DNA from: JBGTBD01 sp041749475
GTDB lineage: Bacteria; Pseudomonadota; Alphaproteobacteria; Rickettsiales; UBA998
Direction: 5' to 3'
Assembly: GCA_041749475.1 (NCBI GenBank)
Contig: JBGTBD010000038.1
Coordinates: forward strand, 1-30,104
DNA length: 30,104 nt
The notes under the pieces: generated by a model
What the model saw: only the letters and a program-made list of their open reading frames with translations
The model's database searches: none
Told to the model about the DNA's origin: nothing
Shown: positions 1 through 7,318 of the stretch, piece by piece
How positions within the stretch are numbered: position 1 is the stretch's first letter
How the letters are laid out: the number at the start of each line of letters is the position of its first letter
Made by a program: the position numbers and the translations under genes

Positions 1-499
1 CGAATCTTTTTACCGGGCTGTCATAAGGGCCGATGTAGAGTTCCATCTCCTCATTGTCGCGCAGGGTCTTGAAGGCTTCGCTGTCCTGCATCGAGCTACG
101 GTAGTCCATCCAGTTCTGATAGACCTTATCATGCACGGCGAGCTCGATGTCGCCGCGTTCATTGACGAGCGTCATGGCGACGATCTGCGGCGTGCCTTCC
201 ACCCAGACGTTGAAGTTATGCACCATATCTTCCGGCAGGTGGCCGCCGAAGAGCATATTGAGATATTGCCGCTCCACCGCATGTTCGAGCGTGAGGTCTA
301 CGGTAAGGAAGGTAAGTTCGATCTGGTCACTAAGGATGGCCACCAACCGCTTCACATTGCGTTCCGCATATTCGGTCGTCTGCTGATATTCGCGGAACGC
401 CTGATACAGCACGATCATCCCGAACAACAGCATGATGAAGGAGCTGAAGGCGATCAGGTTGCGGACGCGGGGCGAACGGTCTGTATGTTTTTTTCTCAT
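1..499 (-). CDS. Membrane-anchored extracytoplasmic sensor protein, N-terminal part (runs off left edge)
   Basis: An open frame on the minus strand starts with ATG at 499 and stays open to base 1, giving 166 codons without a stop. The N-terminus is basic (MRKKHTDRSPRVR), followed by one hydrophobic segment at about residues 14-34. A helix with the pattern AERNVKRL...DQIE.TF..VDLTL comes next, then a soluble stretch that should lie outside the cytoplasm. This layout is common in Cache/PDC-like sensor modules of histidine kinases, diguanylate cyclases and phosphodiesterases. The output domain lies beyond the window, so the enzyme class cannot be decided. The plus-strand frames across this stretch are antisense shadows. 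The gene is divergent from comM, with about 170 bases between them. Confidence 0.72.
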   Translation of the reverse strand, partial: MRKKHTDRSPRVRNLIAFSSFIMLLFGMIVLYQAFREYQQTTEYAERNVKRLVAILSDQIELTFLTVDLTLEHAVERQYLNMLFGGHLPEDMVHNFNVWVEGTPQIVAMTLVNERGDIELAVHDKVYQNWMDYRSSMQDSEAFKTLRDNEEMELYIGPYDSPVKRF

Positions 500-673
500 A
501 GGCTTACGCAGAAGCGTTTATTAACAACATTAACCTTTTGCTGCAAGTTTATAACCATTTCATGGAGTATGGCCGAGTTATGTTAAGACTCGCCTAATAA
601 TTCCCTTTTATTTCCTTTATTTTAGTGGGAATAGCCGATAATTTGGAAACTTCAGACGGGGTGAAGAGCGGCT

Positions 674-2203
674 ATGGTGTCCACGGTAAAATCCTTTGCA
701 TTCCAAGGCATTGACGTTATTCCGGTCGAGGTGCAGGTTCAGCTTTCTCCCGGACTGCCCGCTTTTTCACTGGTCGGATTGCCTGATAAAGCCGTTGCGG
801 AATCGCGTGAGCGGGTTCGCGCGGCTATCTATTCGCTAGGGCTGGCGCTGCCATCGAAGCGTATCACAGTCAATCTCTCCCCTGCCGATCTGGCCAAAGA
901 GGGAAGTCATTTTGACCTTCCGATCATCATCGCCCTGCTGGTGTCAATGGGAGTGCTAACGGACGATATGGTTTCCGAGTATTATGCGATGGGAGAATTG
1001 TCGCTGGATGCACGAATTTTGCCTGTTTCTGGCATTTTACCAGCAGCAATGGGTGCTTTAGGGCAGGAGATGGGGTTAATTTGCCCATTTTCATGCGCTC
1101 AGGAGGCGTTATGGTCGGGGAATAAGCAAATTTTGGCTCCCGATTCGCTGATTGCGCTGATTAATCACTGTAAAGGGACGCAGGTTCTCTCATTACCTGA
1201 GTTGAAAGAGATGCCGCCGTTGCGTCCTTCGGTCGACATGGGGGAGATCAAAGGGCAGTTGATGGCGCGTCGCGCATTGGAAATTTCCGCTGCCGGGGGG
1301 CATAATCTATTGATGAGCGGCCCGCCGGGGACGGGGAAATCGATGTTGGCCGCGGCACTCCCGGGAATTTTGCCGCCGCTTTCCGCGCGGGAGATTCTCG
1401 ATGTCAGCATGATCTATAGTATCGCCGGGAAGCTGAACGAAGACGGGTTGCAGCGGCAGCGCCCCTATCGGGCGCCGCATCACTCCGCCTCCATCGCCGC
1501 GATGGTGGGCGGGGGAACGAAAGCAAAGCCGGGCGAGATTACGCTTGCTCACAATGGGGTACTGTTTCTGGATGAATTGCCTGAGTTCAATCGTTCGGTG
1601 CTCGATTCACTGCGCCAGCCTTTGGAGAACGGAACCATCTCCGTCGCCCGCGCCAACGCACATATTACGTACCCGGCGCGTTTCCAGCTTATCGCTGCGA
1701 TGAACCCATGCAAATGCGGGTATCTGGGAGATGCTTCGCGCGCATGTAACAAAGCTCCTCGCTGTGGAGAGGATTATCAGGGGCGACTTTCCGGGCCGCT
1801 GCTTGACCGGATCGACCTTCATGTCGATGTGCCGATGGTGGAAACCATGGATATGCTCTCGCTCGCCCCGGGTGAGAGTACGGCAACGGTAGCGGCGCGG
1901 GTAATGGCCGCGCGGGGGCGGCAACTCGCGAGATTCGTGGCTTATGAAATGCCCTATCAGCTAATATCCGAAGTAAGCGGTGCGGATTTGGAGCGTATCG
2001 TGGCGCTGGATGATAAAGGGCGAAGCCTCATCGAGGAAGCGACGCAACGTTTCCGTCTATCCATGCGCGGCTATACGCGGGTGTTGCGTCTGGCACGCAC
2101 TATCGCCGATCTGGCGGGAATGGAGCAGGTGCAGGCGGGCCATATCGCGGAAGCATTGAATTTTCGACCGAACGCATATACATTGCGGTCGAATGCAGCA
2201 TGA
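674..2203 (+). CDS. comM: YifB/ComM family Mg-chelatase-like AAA+ ATPase
   Basis: The 509-residue product has the normal length and domain order of this family. An N-terminal ChlI-like/Lon-S5-fold region (about 1-170) includes the motif LVGLPDKAVAESRERVRAA. The AAA+ module follows, with Walker A GPPGTGKS at 216-223, Walker B VLFLDE at 296-301, and the DRIDLHV motif near 378-384. Conserved cysteines sit near 347-364 (CKCGY...C...C). Family members are hexameric helicases; ComM promotes branch migration during integration of transforming DNA in naturally competent bacteria, but the gene is also widespread in bacteria not known to be competent. The start at 674 keeps the conserved N-terminus, although the upstream ribosome-binding site is weak. 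The end overlaps the next gene by 11 bases, which suggests translational coupling. Confidence 0.93.
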   Translation: MVSTVKSFAFQGIDVIPVEVQVQLSPGLPAFSLVGLPDKAVAESRERVRAAIYSLGLALPSKRITVNLSPADLAKEGSHFDLPIIIALLVSMGVLTDDMVSEYYAMGELSLDARILPVSGILPAAMGALGQEMGLICPFSCAQEALWSGNKQILAPDSLIALINHCKGTQVLSLPELKEMPPLRPSVDMGEIKGQLMARRALEISAAGGHNLLMSGPPGTGKSMLAAALPGILPPLSAREILDVSMIYSIAGKLNEDGLQRQRPYRAPHHSASIAAMVGGGTKAKPGEITLAHNGVLFLDELPEFNRSVLDSLRQPLENGTISVARANAHITYPARFQLIAAMNPCKCGYLGDASRACNKAPRCGEDYQGRLSGPLLDRIDLHVDVPMVETMDMLSLAPGESTATVAARVMAARGRQLARFVAYEMPYQLISEVSGADLERIVALDDKGRSLIEEATQRFRLSMRGYTRVLRLARTIADLAGMEQVQAGHIAEALNFRPNAYTLRSNAA

Positions 2204-2891
2204 AACGCCAGATTTAGATATTTCTGCTTCTTCCCACGGATATGCGCCGATCCAACGACACTGTGCGCGCATGCTTGCTAAGCTAGATGTCATCTGCGCT
2301 GAAATCAATGAGATAGAGAAAGAACTTCATTTCTTTTTGGAGGAATATTACACGCGCGTCGGCCGCTATTTTTTATCTCCAGAAACTGACGATTTTCACT
2401 CTCTTGATTCATTAGCACCTCATGAAGATAACAAGGCTCTGGATTTCAATAGTTATTCACGAAGCCTGTATATCGAGTTGATGCGACGTCATCATCCCGA
2501 CCAGCGACATACCGCGGATGCCTCTCCTGACCTGAAAATGACCCAGCGCATCATTGGCGCATATCATTCAGACAACCTTTCCATATTATGGAAAGAATAT
2601 TTTTCTGATATTTTCTCTGATAGGAATCTTTCAGAAGCTTCTAAAAATAAAATGGTATTTGATTTTTACCATAATCTTCAGCTCTGCGTATTGAAGCAAA
2701 GGAAGAAGCTGCAAGACCTCGAACAGAGTGAAGAGAATCGGCTGCGTCTTCGGGTATTCAATGCCAGACTGGAGGGCGTGGATTTAATCCAATCCATCAT
2801 CCGGTCTATTACATGGGATGTTCAGACGCACGCTTCGCAGAAGTCGCGAGAGCAGGTGAGATTCCACGAACCCCGCCTCCTCTCGGCTTAA
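2193..2891 (+). CDS. Divergent J-domain-like protein (HPD motif), unnamed
   Basis: A soluble 232-residue protein with no signal peptide or membrane segment. Residues about 25-60 form a predicted helix or coiled coil (KLDVICAEINEIEKEL...EYYTRVGRYF). Residues 92-140 then read LYIELMRRHHPDQ...MTQRIIGAYHSDNLSILWK. HPD at 101-103, with a preceding basic helix and a following helix of the type AY..DNL..LW, is the hallmark of degenerate J-domains in proteins of the form 'coiled coil, F..EYY.RVG, J-like module'. The usual Q/N-E-AY is replaced by IIGAY, so productive DnaK contact is not certain. A second helical region fills 150-215. The gene overlaps comM by 11 bases and ends 3 bases from the convergent rpoH stop. 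It looks more AT-rich than comM. No specific client or pathway is known to me. Confidence 0.75.
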   Translation: MQHETPDLDISASSHGYAPIQRHCARMLAKLDVICAEINEIEKELHFFLEEYYTRVGRYFLSPETDDFHSLDSLAPHEDNKALDFNSYSRSLYIELMRRHHPDQRHTADASPDLKMTQRIIGAYHSDNLSILWKEYFSDIFSDRNLSEASKNKMVFDFYHNLQLCVLKQRKKLQDLEQSEENRLRLRVFNARLEGVDLIQSIIRSITWDVQTHASQKSREQVRFHEPRLLSA

Positions 2892-2894
2892 AAA

Positions 2895-3764
2895 TTACGC
2901 CGCGCTATTGAGCAACAGCATTTCCTTGGTGAGTTTCTCCATCGCTTTTGCCTCGATCTGACGGACGCGTTCACGGGAGATATTGTAGACCTGACTTAAT
3001 TCTTCCAATGTCTTCGGGTCATCCTGCATCCGGCGCTCCTGGATGATGTGCTTTTCACGCGGGTTCAACTTTGCCATCGCTTTGGCGAGCATACTACGTT
3101 TACGATCCAGATCCTGACGTTCGGAGAGCAATTCCTCCTGACTATCCGATTTATCGGCCATGAAATCGCCTACCGAGCTTTTACCGTCGTCACCGACAGG
3201 ATCGCTCAAATACTGGTCGGAAGCGGTCATGCGCTGATCCATGTCGACCACGTCCTGCTCACTGACTTCGAGTTTATCGGCAATCAGGGTGATTTGCTCC
3301 GGTGTCAGCTGCCCACGCTCCATTTGTTGAAGATTCTTCTTCATCTTCCTCAAATTAAAGAATAAACGTTTTTGACCCGCGCTCGTGCCAACCTTTACCA
3401 GCGACCAGGAGCGCAATACATATTCCTGTATGGAGGCGCGGATCCACCACATCGCATAAGTGGAAAGGCGGAAGCCCTTCTCGGGATCGAATTTTTTGAC
3501 CGCCTGCATTAGACCGATATTGCCTTCGGCGACCAGATCCATCATCGGCAGGCCGTATCCACGGAAGGTGAAGGCGATTTTCGAGACCAATCGCAAATGG
3601 CTGGTAATCATTTTCTGTGCAGCGTCATAATCCGCATGCTCGACCCAGCGCTTGGCGAGCATGTATTCCTCTTCGGCTTCCAGCATAGGAAAGCGTTTGA
3701 TTTCAGCCAGATACTGGGAGAAGCCGGAGTTGGTATTGAGGGCAGGTACGGCCATGCGTGACAT
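2895..3764 (-). CDS. rpoH: RNA polymerase heat-shock sigma factor sigma-32
   Basis: The 289-residue product directs RNA polymerase to heat-shock promoters. Region 2 is clear (HLRLVSKIAFTFRGYGLPMMDLVAEGNIGLMQAVKKFDP, residues about 57-94, followed by the aromatic -10 melting motif FRLSTYAMWWIRASIQEY). The RpoH box at about 130-140 (QKRLFFNLRKM) distinguishes sigma-32 from other group 2/3 factors and is the element implicated in control by chaperones. Region 4 ends in a helix-turn-helix, YNISRERVRQIEAKAMEKL. The start MSRMAVPALN aligns with the usual short alphaproteobacterial N-terminus. The upstream gap carries a probable sigma-32 promoter, which suggests autoregulation. The stop lies 3 bases from that of the J-domain-like gene on the opposite strand. 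Confidence 0.96.
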   Translation of the reverse strand: MSRMAVPALNTNSGFSQYLAEIKRFPMLEAEEEYMLAKRWVEHADYDAAQKMITSHLRLVSKIAFTFRGYGLPMMDLVAEGNIGLMQAVKKFDPEKGFRLSTYAMWWIRASIQEYVLRSWSLVKVGTSAGQKRLFFNLRKMKKNLQQMERGQLTPEQITLIADKLEVSEQDVVDMDQRMTASDQYLSDPVGDDGKSSVGDFMADKSDSQEELLSERQDLDRKRSMLAKAMAKLNPREKHIIQERRMQDDPKTLEELSQVYNISRERVRQIEAKAMEKLTKEMLLLNSAA

Positions 3765-3795
3765 ATGAATATCTCAATCATCTAAGAGTGTGTAA

Positions 3796-3824
3796 ACTTA
3801 GGAATGGAGGCTGGAGATTTCAAG
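3796..3824 (-). promoter_or_regulatory. Putative sigma-32 promoter of rpoH
   Basis: Read on the minus strand, CTTG (3824-3821) is separated by 18 bases from CCTAAGT (3802-3796). The alphaproteobacterial heat-shock consensus is CTTG-N17/18-CYTATNT, so the -10 part differs at one defined position. The element lies 32 bases upstream of the rpoH start. It would make rpoH partly autoregulated, as known for Caulobacter rpoH. Confidence 0.5.
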
Positions 3825-3897
3825 TTGGAAACCCCGATGCATATTCCCTACTAATATAGTCATCTTTTCGCGGGAAGCAATCAAATAGTTACACTGA

Positions 3898-4902
3898 TCA
3901 GTTTAGTTTTGGAAGGTGAGTATGAATTAACTGATATAAAATCTCCATATCAGCAGGCCAAGCGGCCGTAAACTCCATCCTTTCTTTCAATATAGGATGG
4001 ATGAATGAAATCTTCCCGGCATGTAAACACTGGCGGGGAAAAGTGGAGAGCAGCGTCATAAGCTCCGGCTCCAGATTCCTGCCTTTCAGTCTTGGAGCGG
4101 CAGAGCCACCATAGAGCTGGTCACCGATCAGGCTACAGCCGATATGCGACAGGTGGACGCGAATCTGATGGGTGCGACCGGTCTTTAGCTGGCATTCGAC
4201 GCGGGAAAGCAGCGCATTCTTGCCCGTCGTGCCGAAGGCCTCCTGCACGTGATAATGGGTGATGGCATGCTTGCCGTCCTCAAGGACGGCCATTTTCTTG
4301 CGGTTACGCGGGGAGCGGCCAATGTAGTTGTCGATGATACTTTTGATGGGGTTCGGTCTTCCCCAGACAAATGCCTGATAGACGCGCGTCAGGGTGCGGT
4401 CGGACAGTTGGGCGGAAAGACCGCGATGGGCTTCATCGTGCTTCGCAACCAGCAATAAGCCACTGGTATCCTTGTCTAATCGGTGGACAATGCCAGGGCG
4501 CATCTCGCCGCCGATACCGGAGAGGGAGTCATGGCAATGGTGCAGCAGGGCGTTTACCATCGTCTTATCCATATTCCCCGGCGCCGGATGGACGGTCATG
4601 CCCACGGGTTTATTGATCACCAGCAGGTGTTCATCCTCATAGACGATTGATAATGCGATATTTTCCGGGAGAATGTGCGATTGTTCCAGTTCTGGAATGA
4701 TTACCTCGATGATGTCCCCTTCACGGCATTTGGAGGACGGGCTGGTAACGGTTTTCGCGTTTTGTTTGACATGGGATTCGGAGATGAGTTGGCTGGCGCG
4801 AGAGCGGGAGAGCGACGGCACATGGATAGGGATCATCGCGTCCAAGCGTTTTCCGTTCTGCTTTCGTTCGATGGTGAAGCTGAATATTTTTTGTTCGTTC
4901 AT
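3898..4902 (-). CDS. rluD: RluA/RluD family 23S rRNA pseudouridine synthase
   Basis: RluD-type enzymes convert uridines in helix 69 of 23S rRNA to pseudouridine. From the chosen start (MNEQKIFSF, ATG at 4902) the protein has 334 residues. An S4 RNA-binding domain covers about 13-75 (GKRLDAMIPIHVPSLSRSRASQLI). The catalytic domain contains HRLDKDTSGLL at 140-150, with the nucleophilic Asp at 143, and later TGRTHQIRVHLSHIG. The frame extends 14 codons further upstream, but that extension would cover the start of the divergent gene and has no family resemblance. The assignment to RluD rather than RluC rests on the S4 domain, length and context, so the paralogue is likely but not certain. It lies directly upstream of rpoH on the same strand. 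Confidence 0.9.
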   Translation of the reverse strand: MNEQKIFSFTIERKQNGKRLDAMIPIHVPSLSRSRASQLISESHVKQNAKTVTSPSSKCREGDIIEVIIPELEQSHILPENIALSIVYEDEHLLVINKPVGMTVHPAPGNMDKTMVNALLHHCHDSLSGIGGEMRPGIVHRLDKDTSGLLLVAKHDEAHRGLSAQLSDRTLTRVYQAFVWGRPNPIKSIIDNYIGRSPRNRKKMAVLEDGKHAITHYHVQEAFGTTGKNALLSRVECQLKTGRTHQIRVHLSHIGCSLIGDQLYGGSAAPRLKGRNLEPELMTLLSTFPRQCLHAGKISFIHPILKERMEFTAAWPADMEILYQLIHTHLPKLN

Positions 4903-4929
4903 GCAGAGCATTCTGCTACAGATACGCGC

Positions 4930-5244
4930 ATGAAGGAAGCACAAGCCCCGACCGCACGCATGCTAAAACTCACCGCCATCTCGTTGGGCCTGATGTTGCT
5001 CGGTTTATTAATCATTGTCGTCATCCTTGTTATTAATAAGTCGAACGCGGCGAACGCTGACTGTGATGAGAAACTAGATTACGCAATTAAAGGCGGCAGT
5101 TCCTTTGGTAATATCGAAGATAAGGGAAAATTTTTCCTTATTACGGTGCTAAATGATAATAAATCCAGTGCTGCCCTCGTTTCCATTGATAAATGCAGCG
5201 GAGATGAATTACAGCGCATCACGTTCACTCTTCCTGCTAAGTAA
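4930..5244 (+). CDS. Small single-span membrane protein, DUF6476-like
   Basis: The chosen ATG at 4930 gives 104 residues: a short N-terminus, a strong hydrophobic helix (about 12-36, AISLGLMLLGLLIIVVILVI), then a soluble region of about 65 residues with FFLITVLNDNKSSAALVSIDKCSGDELQRI. Two cysteines (in ADCDEK and DKCSGD) could pair in the periplasm. The layout and the position divergent from an RluA-family gene match what I recall of DUF6476 in alphaproteobacteria; the family name is a recollection, not a search result. The frame opens further upstream, but that part is antisense to rluD. An in-frame ATG at 4960 is an alternative start; neither has a good ribosome-binding site. The stop abuts the dapB stop on the other strand. 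Confidence 0.7.
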   Translation: MKEAQAPTARMLKLTAISLGLMLLGLLIIVVILVINKSNAANADCDEKLDYAIKGGSSFGNIEDKGKFFLITVLNDNKSSAALVSIDKCSGDELQRITFTLPAK

Positions 5245-6039
5245 TTATTTTCCAACAACATCTTGCATTGTATAGAAGCCGTGTGGTTTGCCTTCGGCCC
5301 AGACGGCGATGCGAAGCGCGCCACGGGCGAAAATATCGCGGCTCAGTGCTTTATGGGAAATTTCAATTCTTTCACCGAGTACAGAAAGATAGGTGGTATG
5401 CTCGCCGATGACATCTCCCATACGAAGACTGGTCGTTGTGATGGTTCCGAGTTTACGCATCGCGTCTGGGCCGGGGGTGATGTGTTGATGGGTAGTAGCA
5501 AGGTTCACGCCCCTTCCCTTCGCAGCAGCTTCTGCCATAAGTATCGCTGTGCCGGAAGGCGCATCCTTCTTATGGTGGTGATGTATTTCCATAATATCAA
5601 TGTCGGCTTCTGCCGGAACCGATGCGGCAGCGCGGGCGATCAGATCGGCGACCAGATGCACCATAATACTCGTGTTATTGGATTGGAAGATGCAGGCGGA
5701 TGTGCCATAGGATATTAATTTCTGCTTTTGGAACTCATTAAATCCGGTACTGCCACAGACCAGTATTTTTCGCTGTTTGGCGACTTCTTCTGCCAGTTGG
5801 AGAGAATACGTGGCTTCCGTGAAATCAATAATGGCATCCGACAGGGCAATCGCCTGGGCGATGTTATCGGTCAGGAGGAATTCGTCTGACAATGGATGTT
5901 GGCGCTGCAATGATTCCAGCGCACCGGGCCGGATTTCACGCACCAGACCGCAGGTGACGGTAATATCAGGAAATTCGGCGGCCAAGCGTAACAGGCTCTG
6001 ACCCATGCGTCCCGTACATCCAGCGATGGCGATTTTCAT
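5245..6039 (-). CDS. dapB: 4-hydroxy-tetrahydrodipicolinate reductase
   Basis: DapB reduces the product of DapA with NAD(P)H to tetrahydrodipicolinate, in the lysine and diaminopimelate pathway that feeds peptidoglycan. The 264-residue product has the nucleotide-binding motif AGCTGRMG at 6-13, CGSTGF at 95-100, and the active-site signature EIHHHHKKDAPSGTA at 151-165, which contains the catalytic His and Lys residues and the Pro-Ser-Gly-Thr substrate loop. The start is supported by a strong ribosome-binding site (AAAGGAGGAGGAGAAA directly before ATG). It follows dnaJ on the same strand after 58 bases, so read-through from dnaKJ is possible. Confidence 0.96.
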   Translation of the reverse strand: MKIAIAGCTGRMGQSLLRLAAEFPDITVTCGLVREIRPGALESLQRQHPLSDEFLLTDNIAQAIALSDAIIDFTEATYSLQLAEEVAKQRKILVCGSTGFNEFQKQKLISYGTSACIFQSNNTSIMVHLVADLIARAAASVPAEADIDIMEIHHHHKKDAPSGTAILMAEAAAKGRGVNLATTHQHITPGPDAMRKLGTITTTSLRMGDVIGEHTTYLSVLGERIEISHKALSRDIFARGALRIAVWAEGKPHGFYTMQDVVGK

Positions 6040-6097
6040 TTTCTCCTCCTCCTTTACCCCAGCTATAGCAAGGGCCTGCGTGAAAACGAAGGAGAAT

Positions 6098-7267
6098 TTA
6101 CTCTTTCAAGTCTTCCCAAAATTCGCGGACGCGATCGAAGAATCCGGCGGATTCGGGGCTTGTCTGCATCGTAGAGCCACCCGTTTTCTCGAATTCCTTG
6201 AGGATTTCTTTTTGCTTCTTATTCAGTCGTACAGGCGTTTCGACGCGAGCGGAGATGAACATATCGCCGCGGGATTGTGAGCGGAGGACGGACATGCCCT
6301 TACCACGCAGGCGGAACTGGTGGCCGGTCTGGGTGCCTTCGGGAATGCTGACTTTGACCTTGCCGCCGTCGATGGTCGGCACTTCGATGTTGCCACCCAA
6401 AGCCGCCGTGGTGAAGGCGATGGGGACGTCACAATAGATATTAGCACCCTCGCGCTTGAAGATGGGGTGGGGGCGGATAGTGAGGAAGATATAAAGATCA
6501 CCCGCCGGACCGGCACGGAGGCCCGCTTCGCCCTCATTAGCGAGGCGGATGCGCGTTCCCTCCTCCACCCCGGCGGGGATGGAGACGGAGAGTGTTTTTT
6601 CCTTACGAGTGAGGCCGGAGCCTGCACATTTCTTGCAGGGTTTCTCGATGATTTTCCCTGTGCCCTGACAGGTATGGCAGGTGCGCTCGACCGTGAAAAA
6701 GCCTTGCTGGGCGCGGATGCGGCCTGCGCCTTTGCAGGTGGTGCATTCGATAGGTTTGGCGCCTTTTTCGCCGCCGCTGCCTTCGCATTCTTCGCATGCG
6801 GCAGAGGTGGTAACGGTAATGTTCTGTTGTTTGCCACGGAAGGCTTCCTCTAGGGAAATCTGCAGGTTGTAGCGCAAATCCGCACCGCGTGAGCCGACGC
6901 CGCTGCCCTGCGCGCCCGCCCCTGCACCGCCTCCACGGCGACGGCCGCCGGTGAATTCGCTGAACAAATCTTCAAAAATGTCGGAGAAATTGCCGTTGAA
7001 ATCAAAGCCGCCCGCTCCCGCGCCACCGCCGCCCATACCGCCTTCGAATGCGGAATGGCCGAAGCGATCGTAGGCGGCGCGCTTGTCGTCATCCTTGAGG
7101 ACTTCGTACGCTTCGCTGATTTCCTTGAATTTTTTCTCGGCTTCGGCGTTTCCTGCGTTACGGTCGGGATGGTATTCCATCGCCAGTTTGCGATAGGCCT
7201 TCTTCAGCTCATCCGCCGATGCGCCTTTGCTCACTCCAAGCGTTTCGTAATAATCCCGTTTAGCCAT
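6098..7267 (-). CDS. dnaJ: Chaperone DnaJ (Hsp40, class A)
   Basis: DnaJ delivers unfolded clients to DnaK and stimulates its ATPase. From MAKRDYYETLG (ATG at 7267) the protein has 389 residues. The J-domain occupies 1-70 with HPD at 33-35. A Gly/Phe-rich linker follows (MGGGGAGAGGFDFNGNF). The zinc region has four CxxCxGxG repeats (CEECEGSG, CTTCKGAG, CHTCQGTG, CKKCAGSG), followed by the two C-terminal client-binding beta domains. A 12-residue upstream extension of the frame is rejected because the family starts at MAKRDYY and GGGGACGGT precedes this ATG. A strong hairpin separates it from dnaK upstream. Confidence 0.97.
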   Translation of the reverse strand: MAKRDYYETLGVSKGASADELKKAYRKLAMEYHPDRNAGNAEAEKKFKEISEAYEVLKDDDKRAAYDRFGHSAFEGGMGGGGAGAGGFDFNGNFSDIFEDLFSEFTGGRRRGGGAGAGAQGSGVGSRGADLRYNLQISLEEAFRGKQQNITVTTSAACEECEGSGGEKGAKPIECTTCKGAGRIRAQQGFFTVERTCHTCQGTGKIIEKPCKKCAGSGLTRKEKTLSVSIPAGVEEGTRIRLANEGEAGLRAGPAGDLYIFLTIRPHPIFKREGANIYCDVPIAFTTAALGGNIEVPTIDGGKVKVSIPEGTQTGHQFRLRGKGMSVLRSQSRGDMFISARVETPVRLNKKQKEILKEFEKTGGSTMQTSPESAGFFDRVREFWEDLKE

Positions 7268-7288
7268 ACCGTCCCCGCCTGATGGCGA

Positions 7289-7310
7289 AGGGGCGGTTCG
7301 CACCGCCCCT
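7289..7310 (-). other. dnaK-dnaJ intergenic RNA hairpin with GNRA loop
   Basis: In the minus-strand transcript the sequence AGGGGCGGU-GCGA-ACCGCCCCU forms a perfect 9-bp, GC-rich stem closed by a GCGA (GNRA-type) tetraloop. It begins 8 bases after the dnaK stop codon and ends 21 bases before the dnaJ ATG. No U-tract follows, so it does not look like an intrinsic terminator. A role in stabilising the 3' end of dnaK mRNA, or in lowering dnaJ expression relative to dnaK, is an inference. Confidence 0.7.
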
Positions 7311-7318
7311 CCTGCTTC

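Noticed and set aside
131..586. 151-residue plus-strand frame at the left edge
   Set aside because: It is antisense to the sensor gene, has no ribosome-binding site, and its composition fits a mirror of the minus-strand codons.
7289..7310. Intrinsic terminator after dnaK
   Set aside because: The stem is strong but no U-tract follows, and dnaJ starts 21 bases later on the same strand.
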